A program made the translations under genes and the position numbers. This document shows positions 33,603 through 43,016 of a stretch of 64,000 nucleotides of DNA, in pieces. Source of the DNA: Cyanobacteria bacterium FACHB-471 (GTDB lineage Bacteria > Cyanobacteriota > Cyanobacteriia > Elainellales > Elainellaceae); NCBI GenBank assembly GCA_014695345.1, contig JACJOC010000115.1, positions 248,001-312,000 of the forward strand, read 5' to 3'. How positions within the stretch are numbered: position 1 is the stretch's first letter; every line of letters begins with the position of its first letter. The notes under the pieces were generated by a model. That model saw nothing but the letters and a program-made list of their open reading frames with translations. It was not told the DNA's origin and ran no database searches.

Positions 33603-33648
33603 AGTTTTGAGGGCGATCGCCCCCTCCTAACTCCCGCTCGCCCCACCC

Positions 33649-34026
33649 TCACTTCCCCGACCCACCGCTCACTTTTGCCTTATAGCCAAGCTGAATCAGA
33701 AATTGGGCAATATTCTGAGCATGATCGCCCTGGATTTCAATTTCACTGTCCTTTACCGTTCCGCCTGCGCCGCACTGGGCTTTAAGCTGCTTCAGCAAAG
33801 CCGCCAGCGTCTCAGAATTGGATTGGAAACCACTGATTACTGTGACCGTTTTGCCCTTTCGTCCCTTGCGGGAAGCCTGCACCTTCAGGTTTTGCTGATT
33901 GGGCGGCAGGTCAGGTGTGCCCCGTTGCATCGCAGCCGAGTTATCGGGCGTACCGAACTCGGAGTAGACGACGCGATCTTTACCTGACTTTTGTGAATCA
34001 GATGATTTACCTTTAGAAGCCGCCAT
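33649..34026 (-). CDS. SUI1/eIF1-like translation factor (YciH family)
   Basis: The 125-residue protein has a basic, disordered head followed by the SUI1 domain at about 45-125: GRKGKTVTVISGFQSN, LKAQCGAGGTVKDSEIEIQGDH and IAQFLIQLGYKAKVSGG. Bacterial members resemble eIF1 and may influence start-codon choice under stress. ATG 34026 has a strong AGGAGG nine bases upstream; an upstream start at 34053 is rejected. It is divergent from trpB. Confidence 0.93.
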   Translation of the reverse strand: MAASKGKSSDSQKSGKDRVVYSEFGTPDNSAAMQRGTPDLPPNQQNLKVQASRKGRKGKTVTVISGFQSNSETLAALLKQLKAQCGAGGTVKDSEIEIQGDHAQNIAQFLIQLGYKAKVSGGSGK

Positions 34027-34158
34027 ATCCCAAAACCTCCTATCGGAAAGCAATTCACCGCGTCTTTGCAGAATAGCAATTGTTCTATTTTCTGGAATGT
34101 TTCTATCTTCCAGGATTTCTCTATAATGGGGGCTAATCCATTATCTTAAATTGGGTCT

Positions 34159-35427
34159 GTGACACGTACTCCCCTTTCCCCCAGCCAAAATACCACCGAT
34201 GCTCCTAGCATTTCAGAATCGACTCAGCGACCAGATAACCTAGGACGGTTCGGACGATTTGGCGGCAAGTACGTGCCTGAAACCTTGATGCCTGCTTTGA
34301 CAGAGCTAGAGACTGCATTCTACGAATATCGTGATCAGCCAGAGTTTCAGCAAGAGCTGCAAGGTCTGATGCGCGATTATGTAGGACGACCCAGTCCGCT
34401 CTACTTTGCTGAACGGCTAACGCAGCATTACGCTCGCCTCGATGGCACAGGCGCACAGATTTACTTAAAGCGAGAAGACCTAAACCACACCGGTGCACAC
34501 AAGATTAACAATGCGCTAGGGCAGGTGTTGCTGGCAAAGCGAATGGGCAAACAGCGGATTATTGCCGAAACGGGGGCAGGACAGCACGGCGTAGCGACTG
34601 CAACGGTTTGCGCTCGATTTGGTTTGACCTGCATCATCTACATGGGCGTTCACGATATGGAGCGGCAGTCGCTCAACGTATTTCGGATGCGCCTGATGGG
34701 GGCAGAGGTGCGCCCGGTCGCAGCTGGAACCGGAACGTTGAAAGATGCCACGTCTGAAGCAATTCGTGATTGGGTAACAAATGTGGAAACGACCCATTAC
34801 ATTCTTGGCTCCGTGGCTGGGCCACATCCTTACCCCATGATCGTGAGAGACTTTCAAGCCATTATTGGACAGGAAACCAGAGTCCAGTGTCAGGAGAAAT
34901 GGGGTGGATTGCCAGACATTCTCCTCGCGTGTATTGGCGGCGGCTCGAACGCAATGGGTCTGTTTAACGAATTTGTGAATGAACCCAGCGTTAGAATGAT
35001 TGGCGTAGAGGCGGCCGGTGAAGGCGTTGACACAGGCAAACATGCCGCAACTTTGACCCAAGGACGAGTTGGTGTGCTGCATGGGGCAATGAGCTATCTG
35101 CTGCAAGACCAGGATGGTCAGGTGATTGAGCCTCATTCGATTAGTGCGGGATTGGACTATCCCGGTGTTGGGCCAGAACACAGCTTCCTCAAAGACGAAG
35201 GACGGGCAGAGTATTACAGCGTGACGGATCAGGAAGCGATAGACGGATTCCAGCAGCTTTCTCGGTTGGAAGGGATTATTCCAGCGCTGGAGACGGCTCA
35301 TGCGATCGCCTTCCTCAATACGCTCTGTCCTCAACTTACAGGCAACCCTCGCATCGTGATCAACTGCTCAGGACGAGGCGACAAAGATGTGCAAACGGCG
35401 GCCAAGCTTTTAGACATGACCAGCTAG
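34159..35427 (+). CDS. trpB: Tryptophan synthase beta subunit
   Basis: The 422-residue protein starts at a GTG. It has the PLP lysine K115 in [12 protein letters not shown], the conserved Glu in [16 protein letters not shown], and the phosphate-binding loop [10 protein letters not shown]. TrpB condenses indole and serine to tryptophan together with TrpA, which is not in the window. A 20-residue N-terminal extension precedes the [17 protein letters not shown] core. The gene stands alone, as is usual in cyanobacteria. A perfect hairpin follows its stop. Confidence 0.97.
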   Translation: MTRTPLSPSQNTTDAPSISESTQRPDNLGRFGRFGGKYVPETLMPALTELETAFYEYRDQPEFQQELQGLMRDYVGRPSPLYFAERLTQHYARLDGTGAQIYLKREDLNHTGAHKINNALGQVLLAKRMGKQRIIAETGAGQHGVATATVCARFGLTCIIYMGVHDMERQSLNVFRMRLMGAEVRPVAAGTGTLKDATSEAIRDWVTNVETTHYILGSVAGPHPYPMIVRDFQAIIGQETRVQCQEKWGGLPDILLACIGGGSNAMGLFNEFVNEPSVRMIGVEAAGEGVDTGKHAATLTQGRVGVLHGAMSYLLQDQDGQVIEPHSISAGLDYPGVGPEHSFLKDEGRAEYYSVTDQEAIDGFQQLSRLEGIIPALETAHAIAFLNTLCPQLTGNPRIVINCSGRGDKDVQTAAKLLDMTS

Positions 35428-35442
35428 CTATTGCAGATCGCT

Positions 35443-35472
35443 ATCGTGGAGTAGATAGGCTTACTCCACGAT
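35443..35472 (+). terminator. 11-bp perfect hairpin after trpB
   Basis: ATCGTGGAGTA (35443-35453) pairs exactly with TACTCCACGAT (35462-35472) around an 8-base loop. It lies 16 bases after the trpB stop. No T-run follows. The first ATG of the next gene (35471) overlaps the 3' arm. Confidence 0.55.
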
Positions 35473-35479
35473 GGTTCAC

Positions 35480-36049
35480 ATGGTTCGTTTTATTTCGTTT
35501 GCAAGATTTGCTGCATTTTGGGTTGGTGGCGCAGGTTTGTTGGCGATCGCTTCCTGCCAAGAAGTTACTTCTGAAGTGCTGCCACAGCTACGTCCGGCTG
35601 AGCAACCTGAGCAGTCCGCTTCCCCTTCAGAAAGCCAGCCTCCCAGCCCTTACGCTGAGCTAGAACAGGCAGTTCACACTCAGATTAATCAATATCGCGC
35701 AGAACAAGGGCTACCACCGCTAGAGCTAAACGCTGAGATGAGTGAAATTGCCCGTCAACACAGTCAGGCAATGGCAGACGGGCAAGCTTCCTTTAGTCAT
35801 GATGGGTTTGAGCAGCGGGGACAGGCGATCGCCCGCAAAATCCCATTCCGAACGGTTGCTGAAAATCTCGCCTTCAATCAGGGTTTTGCTGACCCTGTAA
35901 CGCAAGCCGTAGAAGGCTGGATCGACAGTCCCGGACATCACGCTAACATCAAAGGCAACTTTGACCTGACTGGCATTGGTGTGGTCAAAAATGAGCAAGG
36001 TGAGTATTATCTGACGCAGCTTTTTGTGAAGCGGCTGTTGCCGTTTTAG
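35480..36049 (+). CDS. CAP/SCP-domain lipoprotein
   Basis: The protein (189 residues from ATG 35480; an ATG at 35471 lies in the trpB hairpin and is less likely) has a signal peptide ending in the lipobox AIASC, a Pro/Ser linker and a CAP domain: EQAVHTQINQYRAEQGLPPL, ARQHSQAMADGQASFSHDGF, GWIDSPGHHANI. The paired His residues of CAP proteins are kept. Bacterial CAP proteins are exported and mostly uncharacterised; some have protease-like or lipid-binding roles. It would be anchored on the periplasmic side. Confidence 0.88.
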   Translation: MVRFISFARFAAFWVGGAGLLAIASCQEVTSEVLPQLRPAEQPEQSASPSESQPPSPYAELEQAVHTQINQYRAEQGLPPLELNAEMSEIARQHSQAMADGQASFSHDGFEQRGQAIARKIPFRTVAENLAFNQGFADPVTQAVEGWIDSPGHHANIKGNFDLTGIGVVKNEQGEYYLTQLFVKRLLPF

Positions 36050-36134
36050 GGGTATTGGTCACTGGTCGCTGGGTCAGTGACTAAACTCAGACTTTTGAAT
36101 ACTAGAATTGGTCTAGTTTCTCCAGTGTGGCTTG

Positions 36135-36761
36135 ATGGAATTTGAATTTCAGGTGTGCGATCGCGATCTCTCCGATGAAATTCTTTCTGAGTACCTGCAG
36201 GCGGAGGCGATCGCCGTTGATACCGAAACGATGGGATTGTTGCCACAGCGCGATCGCCTTTGTTTGGTGCAGCTTTGTGACCCCAAAGGAAACGTAGCGG
36301 TCGTTCGCATCGCACTGGGGCAAACCGAGGCACCCAAACTTAAACAGGTTCTCGAGTCTTATAGCACCGTCAAGGTGTTTCACTTTGCCCGCTTTGACCT
36401 GGCGACGTTGCAGCATCACTTAAACATTCAAGTTCAACCGACCTTCTGCACTAAAATTGCCAGTAAGCTAGCCCGCACCTACACGCCCCGTCATGGATTG
36501 AAGGATCTGGTGCAGGAGCTAGAGAGAGTTGAATTGGACAAAAGCGCCCAGAGTTCTGATTGGGGTAATGCTGCCAACCTATCTGAAGAGCAGCTTCGCT
36601 ACGCGGCAAATGATGTACGCTATTTGCTCAGCGTCAGAATCAGACTGACCGAAATGCTGAAGCGAGAGGGACGCTGGGAGCTAGCTCAGGAGTGCTTTGC
36701 CTGTCTACCTACCATCGTCAAGCTAGACCTGATGCAGTATTCCAGCATCTTTGAGCATTAA
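36135..36761 (+). CDS. Ribonuclease D-like 3'-5' exonuclease
   Basis: A 208-residue DEDDy exonuclease without HRDC domains. Motif Exo I is AVDTETMGL with D29 and E31, Exo II is HFARFDLATL and Exo III is YAANDVRYLL with the Tyr and Asp. RNase D enzymes trim the 3' ends of tRNA and other stable RNAs. Short forms like this are common in cyanobacteria. It lies six bases upstream of the exonuclease III gene, so the two are co-transcribed. A 7-bp GTCACTG/CAGTGAC hairpin at 36058-36081 separates it from the CAP gene. Confidence 0.93.
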   Translation: MEFEFQVCDRDLSDEILSEYLQAEAIAVDTETMGLLPQRDRLCLVQLCDPKGNVAVVRIALGQTEAPKLKQVLESYSTVKVFHFARFDLATLQHHLNIQVQPTFCTKIASKLARTYTPRHGLKDLVQELERVELDKSAQSSDWGNAANLSEEQLRYAANDVRYLLSVRIRLTEMLKREGRWELAQECFACLPTIVKLDLMQYSSIFEH

Positions 36762-36767
36762 TTCAAC

Positions 36768-37559
36768 ATGAAAATTGCAACCTGGAACGTTAACTCAATT
36801 CGCACTCGAATGGAACATGTGACCAACTGGTTGCAGGAGAATCCTGTAGATGTGCTTTGTGTGCAGGAAACGAAGGTTGTGGATGAGGACTTTCCGCGAT
36901 CGCCCTTAGAAGCTTTGGGCTATCACCTCTACATCTACGGGCAAAAGTCCTACAACGGTGTAGCACTGATTAGCCGCGCTCCGCTCACCGATGTGAAAAT
37001 GGGCTTCTCAGCCGTTCTTCCCGAAACCCTGGTGGATGACCTTGATGACCAAAAGCGTGTGATCAGCGGCATCGTCAACGATCAGGTGCGACTAATTAAC
37101 CTTTACGTACCCAACGGCTCTTCAGTCGGCAGCGATAAATATGAGTACAAACTGCGCTGGCTAAAAACCTTGCGGGAGTATGTACAAGCTTTGATGCTTC
37201 AGTTACCCAACAACCTATTGATCTGCGGCGACTTCAACATTGCCCTTGAAGACCTGGATATTCATAATCCTCAAGGGCGCGAAAAAATGGTGATGGCAAC
37301 CGACTTGGAGAGGGAAAGCCTGAAAGCTGTCCTGGATTTGGGACTTCAGGACGTGTTTCGCAAATTTAACCAGGAAGGGGGACAGTACAGTTGGTGGGAC
37401 TATCGCACCGCCGCTTTTCGTCGCAACCTTGGCTGGCGGATTGACCACCACTACGCCACTCAACCCCTTTATGACTCCGCAAAAAGCTGCACCATCGACA
37501 TAGCTCCCCGCAAACTCGAAAAGCCCAGCGATCACGCCCCCGTTATTGTGGAACTTTAA
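36768..37559 (+). CDS. xth: Exodeoxyribonuclease III (AP endonuclease)
   Basis: The 263-residue protein shows the complete EEP-fold active site: ATWNVNSIR (N7), QETK with E34, YVPNG, the catalytic CGDFNIAL, the WRIDHHYAT strand and the terminal SDHAP. ExoIII cuts at abasic sites and removes 3' blocks in base-excision repair. It follows the RNase D gene by six bases. Confidence 0.96.
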   Translation: MKIATWNVNSIRTRMEHVTNWLQENPVDVLCVQETKVVDEDFPRSPLEALGYHLYIYGQKSYNGVALISRAPLTDVKMGFSAVLPETLVDDLDDQKRVISGIVNDQVRLINLYVPNGSSVGSDKYEYKLRWLKTLREYVQALMLQLPNNLLICGDFNIALEDLDIHNPQGREKMVMATDLERESLKAVLDLGLQDVFRKFNQEGGQYSWWDYRTAAFRRNLGWRIDHHYATQPLYDSAKSCTIDIAPRKLEKPSDHAPVIVEL

Positions 37560-37642
37560 TCAGAACTAAGAATTACGTTGGAGGACAGCATTTACCGAAG
37601 AAACTTTTGGCTGAACCTGTAAATTTCACACCTTGACCTAAC

Positions 37643-37882
37643 CTAATCCACAGATGAACGAGCAAGCTTGGCAAGTCGATCCGCAATCCAGATCTTGATA
37701 ATCGATTGGCGGGTTACTCCGAGCCGCTTAGCTTCCTGGTCCAATGCAGCAACCATCCATGTTGGAAAATCAACATCAATCTGTTGCTGTTCGTATCCAG
37801 GACGTTTTGCTTGAGGGAGGTCTAGAGAATCGGTGATATCCTCTCCGTTGTCAAATTTGCTATCAAATTCGGTTGCTTTCAT
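37643..37882 (-). CDS. brnA: BrnA-like antitoxin
   Basis: The 79-residue protein ends in a ribbon-helix-helix-like segment, QQIDVDFPTWMVAALDQEAKRLGVTRQSIIKIWIADRL, typical of BrnA/CopG antitoxins that bind their own promoter. Its start overlaps the toxin gene by 20 bases, the standard toxin-first order of this module. Confidence 0.85.
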   Translation of the reverse strand: MKATEFDSKFDNGEDITDSLDLPQAKRPGYEQQQIDVDFPTWMVAALDQEAKRLGVTRQSIIKIWIADRLAKLARSSVD

Positions 37883-38132
37883 AAACTTTCACCTCTTCTA
37901 CACGAGAGCAACGAACAGAAATAATGCGAATCTTGCCCTTTCGATAGGTAATTACCGCTGACCAATGCTTCTGAAGAATTTTGCCAATCACTAAGTATCT
38001 TGGCTCATCTTCAGTCTTTGCTGGAATCTCAATTCTGGCAGGATCAGCCCACAGTCTCTGTGCTTCTACAAAGTCAATCTTGTGCTTCTCCTGATTAGAT
38101 TCGCTCTTAGATGAATCATACTCAAACTCCAT
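37863..38132 (-). CDS. brnT: BrnT-family toxin (ribonuclease)
   Basis: The 89-residue DUF497 protein shows the family order: FEYDSSKSESNQEKHKIDF, EAQRLWADPARIEI, RYLVIGK and IISVRCSRVEEVKVYE. BrnT is a RelE-like RNase that blocks translation and is neutralised by BrnA. The usual C-terminal Arg-Glu-rich helix is present. It is first in the operon. Confidence 0.88.
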   Translation of the reverse strand: MEFEYDSSKSESNQEKHKIDFVEAQRLWADPARIEIPAKTEDEPRYLVIGKILQKHWSAVITYRKGKIRIISVRCSRVEEVKVYESNRI

Positions 38133-38301
38133 AGGCTGTATGAGTCATACTCTCCTTTCCTCAGCGTTCTCTCACTCATCTTAATTTCTGCCTTGAGTGG
38201 AGCGATCGCACACCTCACATAAATCTTGAGCTACCCTACGGGAAGAAGCATATACAATCTGCCTCTAGCCCCCAGTCCCTAATCCTCACCCCCCAATCCC
38301 C

Positions 38302-39195
38302 ATGTTTCTAGTTACTGGAGCCACCGGAGATCTCGGCACCCGCGTCGTTAAGCGGTTGCGAGAAGAAGAAAAACCCGTCAGAGCCTTCGCGCGTCTGACC
38401 TCGCGCTATGCAGAACTTGAAAGTCGTGGCGCAGAAATTTTTGTTGGCGATCTGTTGAAAGAGCGAGATATTCAAAAAGCCTGCCAGGGCATTCGCTATG
38501 TGATTAGCACTCACGGTGCAAGCGAAGCCGGTGGTGGCACTGCTGAAACGCTGGACTATCGCGCCAATATTGACTTAATTGATGCAGCAAAAGCTGCCGG
38601 AGTTGAGCATTTTGTCTTCATTTCCGTGCTGGGAGCCGATCGCGGCTATGAAGACGCACCGACATTTAAAGCAAAGCGGGCAGTTGAAAACTACTTGCAA
38701 GCTAGCGGACTCAACTACACAATCCTGCGTCCATCCGGCTTTGCTTCTAACATTGTGCCCTTGGCAGAGCGGTTCAAGCAATCCGGCATTTATTTCACTA
38801 TTGGTGACCTGAGAATTCGCTCGTCGATCGTCAGCACCGATGATTTAGCCCGAATTGCAGTAGATTCCGTAGCCATTGACGCCGCCCGCAATCAAATCTT
38901 TGCGGTTGGTGGGCCAGAGATTATTGAGCGAGGCAACATTCCAAAAATCTTTGAACAGATTTTTAATCAGGAACCCGTTGTAATTAATCCGCCCATTGGC
39001 GCTGTGGATGGGATTCGCACCGTCGTAGGATTCTTTAATCCTGAAGCAAAGCAGGCGCTGGGAACTTTTCGGACATTGCTCTCGAATGAGTTTTACTGCA
39101 CTGCTACCGAAATCGAGCGATTAGAATCGGTCTTCAACATGAGAATGGAAACCCTGGATAGTTACATCAGACGGTATGTGCCAGCTCAGGCTTAG
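38302..39195 (+). CDS. NAD(P)-binding atypical SDR (NmrA/Ycf39-like)
   Basis: The 297-residue Rossmann protein starts FLVTGATGDLGTRVVKRL, with GxxGxxG at residues 6-12, then EIFVGDL and YVISTHGASEAGGGT. The catalytic YxxxK of classical SDRs is not evident, so it belongs to the atypical, NmrA-like branch used for quinone or complex-assembly proteins. The C-terminal third is poorly conserved. It overlaps the oxoprolinase gene by four bases, tail to tail. Confidence 0.87.
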   Translation: MFLVTGATGDLGTRVVKRLREEEKPVRAFARLTSRYAELESRGAEIFVGDLLKERDIQKACQGIRYVISTHGASEAGGGTAETLDYRANIDLIDAAKAAGVEHFVFISVLGADRGYEDAPTFKAKRAVENYLQASGLNYTILRPSGFASNIVPLAERFKQSGIYFTIGDLRIRSSIVSTDDLARIAVDSVAIDAARNQIFAVGGPEIIERGNIPKIFEQIFNQEPVVINPPIGAVDGIRTVVGFFNPEAKQALGTFRTLLSNEFYCTATEIERLESVFNMRMETLDSYIRRYVPAQA

Positions 39196-42100
39196 GCACC
39201 AAAGCCACCACCACCGGGAGTTTCAATTACAAACAGATCACCTGAATGTACCTGTACTTCTGCCTTACCGGGTAGAGAGGCGATCGCCCCATCCTTTCGT
39301 TCTACAAAGTTACGACCGATCGCCCCAGGTTCACCTCCCTGCAACCCAAAGGGGGGAATGATCCGATGCCCTGAGAGAATTGCGGCAGTCATCGTTTCGC
39401 GAAAACGGATGCGGCGAATCACGCCATTACCTCCCGAATGGTGTCCTTTGCCGCCACTGTTGTGCCGAATTGCAAACTCTTCTAGCAACACGGGAAACCG
39501 CCATTCCAATACTTCTGGATCGGTGAGTCGTGAGTTAGTCATGTGAGTCTGCACGGCATCGGTTCCGTCAAACGTTGCTCCAGCGCCAGAGCCACCACAA
39601 ATAGTTTCGTAGTATTGGTGCTGCTCATTGCCAAAGGTGAAATTGTTCATCGTGCCTTGGGCTGCCGCCATAACACCGAGAGCACCGTAGAGTGAGTTGG
39701 CGATCGCCTGTGAAGTCTCCACATTTCCCGCAACTACAGCAGCAGGATAATGTGGATTTAACATGCAGCCATCGGGAATGGTAATTTCCAAAGGTTTCAA
39801 GCACCCCGCATTGAGTGGAATATCATCTTCCACAAGGGTGCGAAACACATACAAAACAACCGCTTTGCAGATTGCTAAAGGTGCATTTAGATTACTCTGC
39901 TGTTGAGGTGAAGTGCCTGTGAAATCAACGTGGGCAGAGCGATCGCCCCGATTAATTGTAATCTTCACGCAAATCTCACAGCCGTCGTCCATCGGATAAA
40001 CAAACTGTCCATTCTGCAATACATCAATTACTCGTCGCACAGACTCTTCTGCATTGTTTTGCACATGCTGCATGTAAGCCTGAACTGTTTCTAAGCCATA
40101 GTGTTCGACCATTCGCAGCAATTCTTGTGACCCTCGCTCATTAGCAGCAACCTGAGCCTGTAAGTCAGCAATATTTTGTGAGACATTCCGCACCGGATGT
40201 GTTCCAGAAGTGAGTAAGTTCACTAGTTCAGATTCACGAAACTCTCCCTGATTCACAAGCTGAAAGTTATCAATCAATACGCCTTCTTGTTCCATTGAAG
40301 TGCTGTGAGGCGGCATAGAGCCAGGAGTGATACCACCAACATCGGCGTGGTGTCCACGAGAGGCAACGTAGAAGAGAGGGATAGAGGAATGGAAACTTGC
40401 TGCGGTGGCAAAAACGGGAGTGATGACGGTGATATCAGGAAGGTGAGTGCCGCCATTGTAGGGGTTGTTGGAAACGTACACATCGCCAGGTTTGAGAACG
40501 TCACTTTTTGCCTGAATTAAACTGTTGACGCTTTCACTCATAGAACCGAGATGCACCGGAATATGGGGCGCATTGGCAACGAGTTGACCATGCTGATCAA
40601 AGATGGCACAGGAGAAATCTAGCCGCTCTTTGATATTGACGGAATAACTGGTGTTTTGTAATGTGATGCCCATTTCTTCGGCGATCGCCCGAAATAGGTT
40701 ATTAAAAATTTCCAGAAGAACGGGGTCAGGTTTGGAGGTTGAGGCTTGAGAACTGGAGATTGATCGGTCTCTCCCTTGTTCTTCCTTGGTTTGAGTCAAC
40801 ACTAAATGATTCCGCTGGGTCAGTTCTGCGCCCCATCCAGGCTCAATAACGTTGGTGCCCGTAGGTTCAATAATTAGGGCCGGGCCAAGGAGGCGATCGC
40901 CTGGTTTCAGGTCTTCCCGCTGGTAAACGGGGGTTTCGTGCCAGGTATCGTGAGTGTACATCTGGACGGTGGCAATTGGGGTGAGTGGCGTGATTCTGCC
41001 CCTAGGAAGCAAAGGCTCAGTGAGTGGTGTGGTTTGTCCAATTGCTTCTACAGAAACCGCTTCTACGATCAGGGCTTTGTGAGGCATGGTGAAGCCATAG
41101 CGCTGATGATAGGACTGCTCAAAGTGAGTTCGTGTCGTGTCTGCATCACCAAAGTCTATGATCAGGGCAGAATCCGTTCCTTCGTAGCGAAGGTGAGTTT
41201 TGAGCAAGGTTTGGATGCGATCGCCACTCACTCCCTGTGCCAGGATTTCCTGCTGAGCTTCTGCACTCAACTCCTCCAACATCTGCTTTAGCGTAGGAAT
41301 TGTATCTGGAGTTAAGCGAACCTCTGCTGCTTTTTCTTTGAGGGTACGAAGGTCAGCTAAACCAATACCATAAGCTGACAGTACGCCTGCATAGGGATGA
41401 ATAAAGATTTGCGTCATGCCTAGCGCTTCAGCAATCAGGCAGGCATGCTGTCCACCTGCGCCACCAAAGCAGCAGAGAGTGTACTCAGTTACGTCATAAC
41501 CCCGCTGAACCGATATCTTTTTGATTGCGTTAGCCATTTTGTCGATGGCGATCGCCAAAAACCCTGCCGCCACTTGTTCTGAAGTGCGAGAATCACCTGT
41601 TTTGGAGTGAATTTCTGCACTCAATTCAGCAAACTTTTGCTGCACAATGGCATTATCCAAAGGCAAATTCCCTGTTTCGCCAAACACATGAGGGAAAAAC
41701 TCTGGCTGAATTTTGCCTAACATCACATTACAGTCGGTCACTGCAAGTGGTCCACCCTTGCGGTAGCAAGCTGGGCCAGGGTTTGCCCCTGCGGATTCGG
41801 GTCCAACTCGATAGCGAGAACCATCAAAAAACAGAATTGAGCCTCCCCCTGCCGCAACCGTGTGAATCGACATCATCGGGGCACGTAGTCGCACACCGGC
41901 TACTTCTGTTTCAAAAGTGCGTTCATACTCCCCGTTAAAGTGAGAGACATCGGTGGAGGTGCCTCCCATATCAAAGCCAATAATTTGATTGAATCCTGCA
42001 GCAGTGCTGGTTTTAACCGCTCCTACAATTCCTCCAGCGGGGCCAGAAAGGATACTGTCTTTGCCTTGAAACAGTCGGGCATCAGTGAGTCCTCCATCCG

Positions 42101-42899
42101 ACTTCATGAACTCCAGTTTGGTAGAGTGAGTTTCTGTTTTGGTGAGGTTGGCTGCGACCTGCTCTACATATCGCCGCAAAATTGGAGACAAATAGGCATC
42201 AACAACGGTAGTATCTCCCCGACTCACCAGTTTCATTAACGGACTCACTTCATGGGAAACAGAGATCTGTGTGAAGCCGATTTGTTGGGCGATCGCCATC
42301 ACTTGTTGCTCATGTTTGGGATAACGATAACCATGCAAAAACACAATCGCACAGGCACGAATGCCACCCTCGTAGGCAGCTTGTAATGCTTGAGTTAAGC
42401 GAGCTATTTCTTCAGCAGTAACGGCAATCAGTTCTTCACCTTGCGCCGTGTAACGCTCCTCCACTTCAATCACCTGTTCGTACACCATCTCAGGTAGAAC
42501 AATGTGACGCGCAAAAATATTGGGTCGGTTTTGATAGCCAATTTTTAGGGCATCTCGAAAGCCTTTTGTGATTAGCAGGAGGGTGCGCTCGCCTTTTCGC
42601 TCTAACAGGGCATTGGTAGCCACCGTTGTCCCCATCTTTATCACTTCAACCGCTCCGGGCGGAATTTGACCCTCAGGAGCAATTCCTAGAATGTCTCGAA
42701 TACCTTGAATGACTGCATCTTGATAGCGTTCTGGATTCTCCGACAACAGTTTGTAGACAATCACCCATTGACGATCAGGCAGTGAGACAACCTGAAACCG
42801 TTCAGGGGAATGAGAGAGGTGATGGGCGATCGCCTCATCATCTGTCACTGCAACCAAGTCAGTGAACGTCCCCCCGCGATCGGCAAAAACTTTCAGCAT
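39192..42899 (-). CDS. Fused hydantoinase A/B, 5-oxoprolinase family
   Basis: This 1235-residue protein joins HyuA (N-terminal about 700 residues; ATPase motif DRGGTFTDLVAV at 6-17, FDMGGTSTDVSHF, CFGGAGGQHAC) and HyuB (from about 725; LLEIFNNLFRAIAEEMG, SVNIKERLDFSCAIFD, ending VIETPGGGGFG). Full-length fusions like this are eukaryote-type 5-oxoprolinases, which hydrolyse pyroglutamate with ATP in glutathione turnover; related enzymes act on hydantoins or acetone. Which substrate applies cannot be read. The gene stands alone. Confidence 0.93.
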   Translation of the reverse strand: MLKVFADRGGTFTDLVAVTDDEAIAHHLSHSPERFQVVSLPDRQWVIVYKLLSENPERYQDAVIQGIRDILGIAPEGQIPPGAVEVIKMGTTVATNALLERKGERTLLLITKGFRDALKIGYQNRPNIFARHIVLPEMVYEQVIEVEERYTAQGEELIAVTAEEIARLTQALQAAYEGGIRACAIVFLHGYRYPKHEQQVMAIAQQIGFTQISVSHEVSPLMKLVSRGDTTVVDAYLSPILRRYVEQVAANLTKTETHSTKLEFMKSDGGLTDARLFQGKDSILSGPAGGIVGAVKTSTAAGFNQIIGFDMGGTSTDVSHFNGEYERTFETEVAGVRLRAPMMSIHTVAAGGGSILFFDGSRYRVGPESAGANPGPACYRKGGPLAVTDCNVMLGKIQPEFFPHVFGETGNLPLDNAIVQQKFAELSAEIHSKTGDSRTSEQVAAGFLAIAIDKMANAIKKISVQRGYDVTEYTLCCFGGAGGQHACLIAEALGMTQIFIHPYAGVLSAYGIGLADLRTLKEKAAEVRLTPDTIPTLKQMLEELSAEAQQEILAQGVSGDRIQTLLKTHLRYEGTDSALIIDFGDADTTRTHFEQSYHQRYGFTMPHKALIVEAVSVEAIGQTTPLTEPLLPRGRITPLTPIATVQMYTHDTWHETPVYQREDLKPGDRLLGPALIIEPTGTNVIEPGWGAELTQRNHLVLTQTKEEQGRDRSISSSQASTSKPDPVLLEIFNNLFRAIAEEMGITLQNTSYSVNIKERLDFSCAIFDQHGQLVANAPHIPVHLGSMSESVNSLIQAKSDVLKPGDVYVSNNPYNGGTHLPDITVITPVFATAASFHSSIPLFYVASRGHHADVGGITPGSMPPHSTSMEQEGVLIDNFQLVNQGEFRESELVNLLTSGTHPVRNVSQNIADLQAQVAANERGSQELLRMVEHYGLETVQAYMQHVQNNAEESVRRVIDVLQNGQFVYPMDDGCEICVKITINRGDRSAHVDFTGTSPQQQSNLNAPLAICKAVVLYVFRTLVEDDIPLNAGCLKPLEITIPDGCMLNPHYPAAVVAGNVETSQAIANSLYGALGVMAAAQGTMNNFTFGNEQHQYYETICGGSGAGATFDGTDAVQTHMTNSRLTDPEVLEWRFPVLLEEFAIRHNSGGKGHHSGGNGVIRRIRFRETMTAAILSGHRIIPPFGLQGGEPGAIGRNFVERKDGAIASLPGKAEVQVHSGDLFVIETPGGGGFGA

Positions 42900-43016
42900 A
42901 GAGCAGTGCTCACTGGGCTAATGCCATGACAATTTCACTTGATTGTATGACACCTGTTGAAAATCACCGCAACATGCTGAACGATCAACAAATCCGAGGG
43001 TTGTCAGCGCTGCAAA

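Larger units (their letters stand above)
33028..33648. other. Repeat-filled intergenic stretch
   Basis: The 620 bases after the EamA gene contain three different repeats and no supported gene: an inverted repeat with GCGTAACGCATC arms, a 20-bp GTATGGGCGAAGCATTCGGT inverted repeat and a 21-bp minisatellite. Confidence 0.6.
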
